From positions 714,176 to 778,175 of the forward strand of contig JXTC01000003.1 of assembly GCA_002914845.1 (NCBI GenBank): 64,000 bases of DNA, in the 5' to 3' direction. Numbering within the stretch: the first letter of the stretch is position 1; each line of letters opens with the position of its first letter. A program made the position numbers and the translations under genes. Of this stretch, positions 58,090 through 64,000 are shown in pieces. The stretch comes from Trema orientale (Eukaryota; Streptophyta; Magnoliopsida; Rosales; Cannabaceae). The notes under the pieces were generated by a model. It was not told the origin of the DNA. It worked only from the letters and a program-made list of their open reading frames with translations, and searched no databases.

Positions 58090-60821
58090 TCACTTTCCCT
58101 TTGACTTGAGTTGCCTTCCTAGTAAGACAAGTCCCACAGAGGTAGAAACAGACAAAACCGTTGATGCATAAAACGCTGCAAGTAGAGCTCCCCTAAGAGA
58201 CTGCATAAATCACAAGGTTTCAGATTTTTAGTAATAAGAGTGAAAAAAAAATGGAAAAACAACCCAATTACCAAGTAACAGTTTGAAGTAAAATGAAACG
58301 CGGAGATCTTAAATTCTCCAGAATTCTTGTCTTTTAAGAACAATATCTATATATATAGGAGTGTTAGTATACTTTTCATTTTCCTCTATTCATAGGGAAA
58401 CTAATGGCGCGTTTGGTACATAATTCAAATTCTATTTTTCAAATCCAGAAACAACTTTTATATAGAAAGTTAGAAGGATGTTGGAAGGATAAATATTTTA
58501 TCCTTCCAACTTTCTACATGAAAGTTATTTCTAAATTTGAAGAATAAGATTCGAATTTTATACCAGACACACCCTAATATTGGCATAATCTAACTGTTCA
58601 TATTAGTTTCCGGAAGAAAAAATCTCTATTGTACTCACTCTTATATATATATATGCAAGTGTTAACAAGTAAACCAAAGGAAATAAAATCTTCTTAAAGC
58701 ACCTTAGCCAACAACAAAGCATTGTCGTTTGCATACTGCAATGAACTCTCTGGAATGCTCTGGATACCCTGAGCTATTTGCCATGAAAGAATCCTACATT
58801 TGGGTTTTGGTGAAAATGAACATCATTAAATTGAATGTCATATGCCTCTTCGTTTTCCATGGAAAGCGAGGAAAGCATGATTCACAGACACAGATAAACA
58901 TGGGAAAGTCATTACCCGAAGACCAAACTGATAGCAGCTCCAATATTCGCCTTATCTGATGTTACTTCGACCTGGAGTTCTCCAAACTGCAGTTCCGCAC
59001 CCAACTCATGTCGTTACAAGTTCATCCTAAACCAATCTGCTGCTCCATATTCTAACTACTGATTATTATGAACTAACCTTAAACATCCTGCTTTCAGTCT
59101 TTGGCTGTTCATCAGTCACTGATGACACCGAACTTGCTGATAGGCGTCTTCCAGTTGTAATCATCACTTCCGCAATCTGCATTCGTTGAAGTGTCCAACA
59201 ATACTTCTATCTTAGAGATATTGAACTGCTAGTCATATTCAATTTAAACGAAAGTATCAAAAGAACATTGTTCTGCAATGTGCTAAAATGTCGTTTTGAG
59301 TCCAGGCAAACTACATCAGTTGCATTGTATTACCTTTTTATTAGAGAGTTTTCACACAAAAGTGTAAGAAAGAAAAACTCTAAACAGAAATATCTGCAAG
59401 AACCAGAGAACCTTAAGCATACCTTTTGCAGCTCGCCTTGGCCATACTGCCCCATGGCCTGGAATCTTCTTCCAGAAGAAACCAAACGCTTTCCTAAGGC
59501 TAAACAAAAACAAAAAAATAAAAATAGAAAGAAATATATATTTTTTAAGAAAAAATCTAAAGTATGTCTAAGAAGAAAACTTGCTTATGGTTTTTGTATC
59601 TTGCCTGATTTAGCATTTTCTGTTAACGACTTTTCCAACTTAGGGAGCTTGCTCACTAAAGTATGGGAAGTCGATGTATCGGCTTTTTCCCATGCCCGGG
59701 AGAGGTTTAACAATGTCTCTCCCAGCTCTAGACCACACTGAAAAACAATATATTCGAGTTTGATATTAAATTGTAGTTCCTCCAGTCTAATCGAAAGACT
59801 AGTGGACACAGAGTAAACTCATAACATTTTCATAGATAGCCAAATATTTTTCCTCCTTTCCTTCTAAGGAAAAACTAGTGTAGAAATGATAAAACTTTAT
59901 TCAGAACAACATATGGTATGGGCAGGGCATGAGAAAAACAAACCTCATCGACTACCGGTCCATTTGAAAGATCAAAAGCCGCATCGTTAAGCTTCACCAT
60001 AGCAAAAAAGTTGCGACAATCTCAAATTTACTGTCGTTTACTGAACTAAACACGCGATACGAAAAACAAAAAGAAAAAAACATTTATTTTGAAAAGCGAC
60101 AAGTAGTTTCTCGTTTTGGCATATAACAACCAGTGAGTCTGTGATTGAGCTGGGCGACACGGCGCTTTCTAATGCAAACGACATATCGTTTTTTGATATG
60201 ATCGACACGGGTTCTTAAAAACGTTACATGTAAACGACATATCGTCTCCTGTGTCTTTTTTTTTTTTTTTCAGAAGAAAAAAGAAGAAATTTTATGAAAA
60301 ACCAGAAAAATCTTGAACCAGTGATTGGGCTGACAAAGAACTGTGTTTTCCAGGGGGAAAAAAAAAAGGTGATTCTTACATCGAGACGAAGATCGCGTGG
60401 AAGCTGGGTAAAGTAATCTTGGGGAAGATCAAAATTATCCTGTTAAAGAGCTAGGAATTAAACTTCAAAGGAAAAAAAAAAAAAAAAGAAAAAAAAAGAG
60501 GGTATTATTTGGAAACCAGAAATGAAGAGGAAGAATATTTTATATCAGATTATTGGGGGATATGGATATGCTTACGGCGAGTTGTTGAAGGAGAGACTGA
60601 GGGTCTGGTTCCAATGACTTGGCGGAATCCGATTCCGCCAGGGCCAATGAGACTGTCAGGGGCCTCTGCTTCTTGGACAATCTCAGTCCCAGATACGCCG
60701 AAGATGGGATAAGATTGGTATTTCGGAGAAAGACAAGGGTAGTTGTGGAAGAAGAAGAAGAAGAAATGGGTTTGGGTTGAAGCAGCACAACAGTACTAGC
60801 GGTAGCACTAGCAGTAGCCAT
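58090..60821 (-). CDS. Plastid-targeted two-helix membrane protein, unnamed family
   Basis: Nine exons by splice consensus and phase: 60821-60576, 60439-60380, 59991-59944, 59737-59605, 59499-59423, 59176-59078, 58986-58916, 58793-58703, 58200-58090; 936 nt, 311 aa. Residues 1-60 are rich in Ser, Thr, Ala and basic residues, a plastid transit peptide. Then EPDPQSLLQQLA, FDLPQDYFTQLPRDLRLD, LNDAAFDLSNGPV, SALGKRLVSSGRRFQ and MGQYGQGELQK; I recall a conserved plant family of unknown function with this order. Two predicted membrane helices lie at about 236-254 and 280-303 near the C terminus. The donor of exon 4 is CAG|GCAAGA, a GC-AG intron. A MITE sits in intron 8. An alternative shorter protein could start at ATG 60000, but that ATG lies in the intron before exon 3 and loses the transit peptide. 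Confidence 0.82.
58406..58573. mobile_element. MITE in intron 8, foldback, 5-bp duplication
   Basis: GGCGCGTTTGGTAC at the left is an inverted match to the right end ATACCAGACACACC; the halves are mirrored over their length (for example GGAAGGATAAA / TTTATCCTTCC in the centre). CTAAT flanks both sides (58401-58405 and 58574-58578). 168 bp, could fold into one hairpin in the pre-mRNA. Confidence 0.8.
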
Positions 60822-61189
60822 ATTTTCACAATCACAGCTCTAGCTCTAGTTCTATTCTATTCTATTCTCATTCGCTAGATTTCCACAAAATTAAATCCAA
60901 ACCATAATATTTTATTTTAAGAAGATTTCATTCATATCCATTATCCTGGGCCCGCTTAATATTCCTCTAATGTCAACCTCAACGGCGTCGTATCTAAATC
61001 TTGCTGTTTTAACTGTCAAATTTTTTTTTTGGAACGGCCCTCATCTCACTTTTTTGAGTTTCACAGACATGTCATCATACTGTAAATTTAGCTTTTAGTA
61101 GCCATACAAATTTGCGTTTCGTTAGTTTAGAACACCCTTGATCATTTTACTACGCGTCCAATAAAACACAAATTGACTAAAATGAAAAA
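60822..61189. other. Promoter-side non-coding stretch
   Basis: Upstream of the plastid protein gene. No TATA box that I would defend. T run at 61020-61030. Confidence 0.4.
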
Positions 61190-62015
61190 GTTCAAAAAAT
61201 GAGAACAAAAACTGTTTTATAATGTTTTCAGAAAATAATAGGTAGTTGACAAATGTTTTCTAACAACATTTTTTAGGGAAAAAAATTATATGAATATAAA
61301 AAATCATATTTGTATTATAAAAAAAATATTTAGAGAGAAAAAGTCAAGAGAGAGTAATCAAAGATAAATTCAAGTAAAAGAATGAGAATGAGGAGAGAGA
61401 AAGTCACAAGAGAAAAAGTAATGAAAGATAATAATGAGAGAGAAAATGATAAGAAATAATATGGAAATAAAAAGTGTTGAGAAAAATAGAAGAAAAAAAA
61501 AACTAATAAAAAAATACAAGAGAGAGAAAGTGATAAGAATGCATGGGAATAAAAAATAAAGATAAAAAAAGTCATAAAAAATAAAATAACAATAAAGAAT
61601 GAGGAGAGATAAGGTGATTAAAAAAATGAAGTGATAGAAAATGATGAGAGAGAAAATGATGGAATGAAATGAGGAGAGAGAAAATGATGAGAGAGAATGG
61701 GGAGAGAGAGTGATGAGAGAGAATGAGGAGAGAGAAAGTGATGAGAGAGAATGAGGATTGAAAGAATGAAGAGAGAGNATATGTATATGAAAGTCATAAA
61801 AAAAATTTTTATTTTTTTTTAGGAAAAAAAAAGTTAAGAAAACACGTTGAAAATAACATTTTGTTATTCTCTGAATTTTCTGTTTTCTTTAGCTCTGTTT
61901 TTAAAAACTGTTCTCAGAGAACGATGCCAAACACCCTTATTTGTTCTCAGAAAACAGTTTTTTATTTTTAAAAACAAAAAATGTTTTTTAGTTATGATGC
62001 CAAACAGCCACTTAG
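61190..62015. mobile_element. AG-rich repeat, uninterrupted copy
   Basis: Same order as the split copy at 13489-19592: ATGAGAACAAAAACTGTTTT, AATATAAAAAATCATATTTGTATTA, long GAGAGAAAGTGATGAGAG tracts, then TTCTCTGAATTTTCTG and TTAGTTATGATGCCAAACA. A single N at 61778 in the AG tract. Exact termini not set. Non-coding. Confidence 0.65.
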
Positions 62016-62198
62016 GAAATGTTTCAGCTGTTCTTTGGTAGAACAATCTACTTTTTAAATATTGTTTCCTGTTTTTGATAAGTTCTATTCTAACCCAAAG
62101 AAACAAGCGAGCGCACACTAAAATGTTCAAAAATAAATAAATAAATAAAAATAAGGGAGTACAAGGAAAATATATATATATATATTCTTTTTATCTTG

Positions 62199-63728
62199 TC
62201 ATCCTCCAATCTTAGCAACCTTTCTGTGCTCGATTTGCCCGGTCGATGGACATTGCATCTCTGTCCAACTAATTGGAACCATTGTTGCACCTAGAAAGAG
62301 TAATGGAAACATCAAGCGTTTAGACAGCATGAAGATTTAAATAGATTAATCAAAATCTTTTGCACCAAAGTAAAGTGGTGTTTAATGCAAGGGTTCCTAT
62401 TATTTAGGAATTTTTTTAGCACAGCTAGAAGGCAAAGATAAATGCTTATGTCCACGATAATCCCATTGAAGAATGTAATATCTGAAATACAAATAGATTA
62501 AGAACAATATGCATACCTGCTGCACTCTCTGCAGATAAAACTCCCAATTCATTTTTTGCAGTCGATAGATAATATGCCCTTGCATCACCGAGAGATAGCT
62601 TATCGGAAGAATTAAGAAAAACCATTTGGTTATCAATGAATTCGATACGCTGATGCAACCATGATGTACATACAGTAAGTTTTATAGCATAACCATACAA
62701 CCAGGTGGCTTTGTCCATTCAAAACACTCTGGATCATGAAATGAAATGAAGCATTTTTTAAGGTCCTTAAAATCCCACCCAAGCTAACTCAAATTCGCAG
62801 CCGCAATGGTTAGACATATCCCCAGCGACATCATGATCAGATCATGATGAATCAGTAGCTTTTACAGGGGAAAAATAAAGAAGTCATGCTCTTGATTATC
62901 TTCAAAAAAGCTGTCAAATAGAGTGACCATCAAATTGGAATACCATGATCTCTTTCGAGTTTCAACCAATAGTGATAGAGTTACTTCACACAAAAAAGGA
63001 TACCACAAGAGCTCTGACAATGTCACCAGGGCGAAAAGACGAGTGCATATCCACTTTATCAATCTCGGTTGCTCTAACATCTTGCTGCCTGTTAAGAAAA
63101 TAGTGTACTTTAAAACAACATTGAATAGGATTTTAGGCATGTAATCATCTAAATGCAACACCAAGTAGAAACAGCACTTTGATAGAAACCAACACCGGAG
63201 ACTAATAGAGTACTCACCATAATCCAAACCTGCAGCTATTATCTACCTTTATTGCAAAAACTACAAGCTGACATCAATAAGAGATATGCAACATACTCTA
63301 CCGAAAATGTAAAATTGTCCATACCTAATTACACCGGAAAATTTTTCTTTCACGGACTTGGCTCCGACACACATGATGTCAGCAGAAGCCATCCTAGCCA
63401 TCACTCTAGTAACCTATCAAAGTCCAGAAGAAGAAGATAAATGAACAAACGAAAGTAGAGCCTTTATAACGTTTCAATTCGATTCTTGGAACAAATCCTC
63501 GGCAAAACCACGCTAATACCAGCTATATAAGGACTTAACTCATGGCTAAAACATAAGCACAAAAGGAGCACAACAAATGACTAGAAAAGTCGGGCCTCTT
63601 TTATAAGACTATAGATAACATGAGTACATTGTTTAAGTAAATGAGCCACTTACTCGAGCAATTACAATAGATCCAGGCTCCGGAACAGCACCATGAGCCC
63701 TGTGACCAGTTACTTCAACCGTTGGTCT
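62199..63728 (-). CDS. CSL4: Exosome component CSL4, 3' part
   Basis: CSL4 (EXOSC1 in animals) is one of the three S1/KH cap subunits of the RNA exosome, which degrades and trims RNA 3' to 5'. Exons in the window: 63728-63654, 63413-63325, 63088-63004, 62598-62517, 62290-62199; all phases agree, 140 residues plus stop. Motifs in order: RPTVEVTGHRAHGAVPEPGS, IVIAR|VTRVMARMASADIM, GAKSVKEKFSGVIR, QQDVRATEIDKVDMHSSFRPGDIV (given in parts), LSLGDARAYYLSTAKNELG and MVPISWTEMQCPSTGQIE, ending KVAKIGG. These are the S1 domain and the C-terminal segment of plant CSL4. N-terminal exons (the first roughly 55 residues) lie beyond the right edge. No inactivating change seen. Confidence 0.9.
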
Positions 63729-64000
63729 CTGTAAATAATAAATTGTATATAAAAAAATAATAAAATTACCATCATTCCCAGACTTCCTAACATCAACAAT
63801 GTCATCAAACCTAGACTCGAAGCAAACAAAAACGAAGAATGAAACATAAGCAGTTTTACATGATAAGAACTTTCTTACTTTGATATATATGTTTAGGCTC
63901 CCTTTAGATCTTGGATTTTAGGAAGGAAAAAAAATAAACTATTAGGAATTCCACTTTCTTTTATTTGGATTTTATCAAACAATGAAGAAAAAAATTTTAC
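63729..64000 (-). other. CSL4 intron, cut by window edge
   Basis: AT-rich sequence upstream of the first visible CSL4 exon, most likely intron. I found no further exon before the edge. Confidence 0.6.

Noticed and set aside
59998-60000. ATG as start of the plastid protein
   Set aside because: An upstream exon pair (60821-60576 and 60439-60380) continues the family sequence in phase, and the acceptor at 59993-59992 removes this ATG.

Overview
This is eudicot plant nuclear DNA. The AT-rich background, GT-AG introns, several plant LTR, hAT, Harbinger and MITE families, and plant genes (AMT1, a plastid-targeted membrane protein, exosome CSL4, a BLUS1-like kinase fold) all point that way; I cannot name the species. 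Two N runs (29803-30210 and 40463-41150) and three single Ns (31041, 38050, 61778) mark a draft assembly. There is no CRISPR array, operon or rRNA, and no free-standing tRNA gene. Exon boundaries were worked out by hand from splice consensus, reading phase and remembered protein families; nothing was aligned by software.

Layout. 1-600: 3' end of a copia element. 1662-4209 (+): six-exon UTP23 gene. 5783-6217: frameshifted zinc-finger-homeodomain-type pseudogene. 6336-8893: solo LTR with target-site duplication, with a second copy at 9781-11544 and a reversed third near 47600-49503. 11545-20345: nested transposons, including a hAT element (13943-19208) inside an AG-rich repeat and itself invaded by a copia fragment. 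22867-25554 (-): pseudokinase-UTP23 fusion gene. 27159-27730: hAT MITE. 30727-36446: Harbinger pseudogene interrupted by a copia element that carries a SINE. 36666-39434: near-identical 1385-bp tandem duplication joined at a single N. 41538-51239: MITEs and relics. 52257-53852 (-): intronless AMT1 ammonium transporter. 58090-60821 (-): nine-exon plastid membrane protein gene. 62199-63728 (-): 3' part of CSL4, running off the right edge.

Main discovery. On the minus strand a STE20/SPAK-OSR1-like (BLUS1-like) kinase domain that has lost several catalytic motifs splices in phase, with no intervening start codon, into a UTP23-like PIN domain. The joined model is 541 codons plus stop over four exons with every phase compatible. 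The ordinary UTP23 gene lies about 20 kb away in the opposite direction. Both copies keep the four zinc ligands of UTP23 but replace the first PIN acidic residue by Cys. The genes here are independent single-promoter units; the only functional theme I can see is RNA processing (UTP23 in small-subunit rRNA maturation, CSL4 in the exosome), which may be coincidence.
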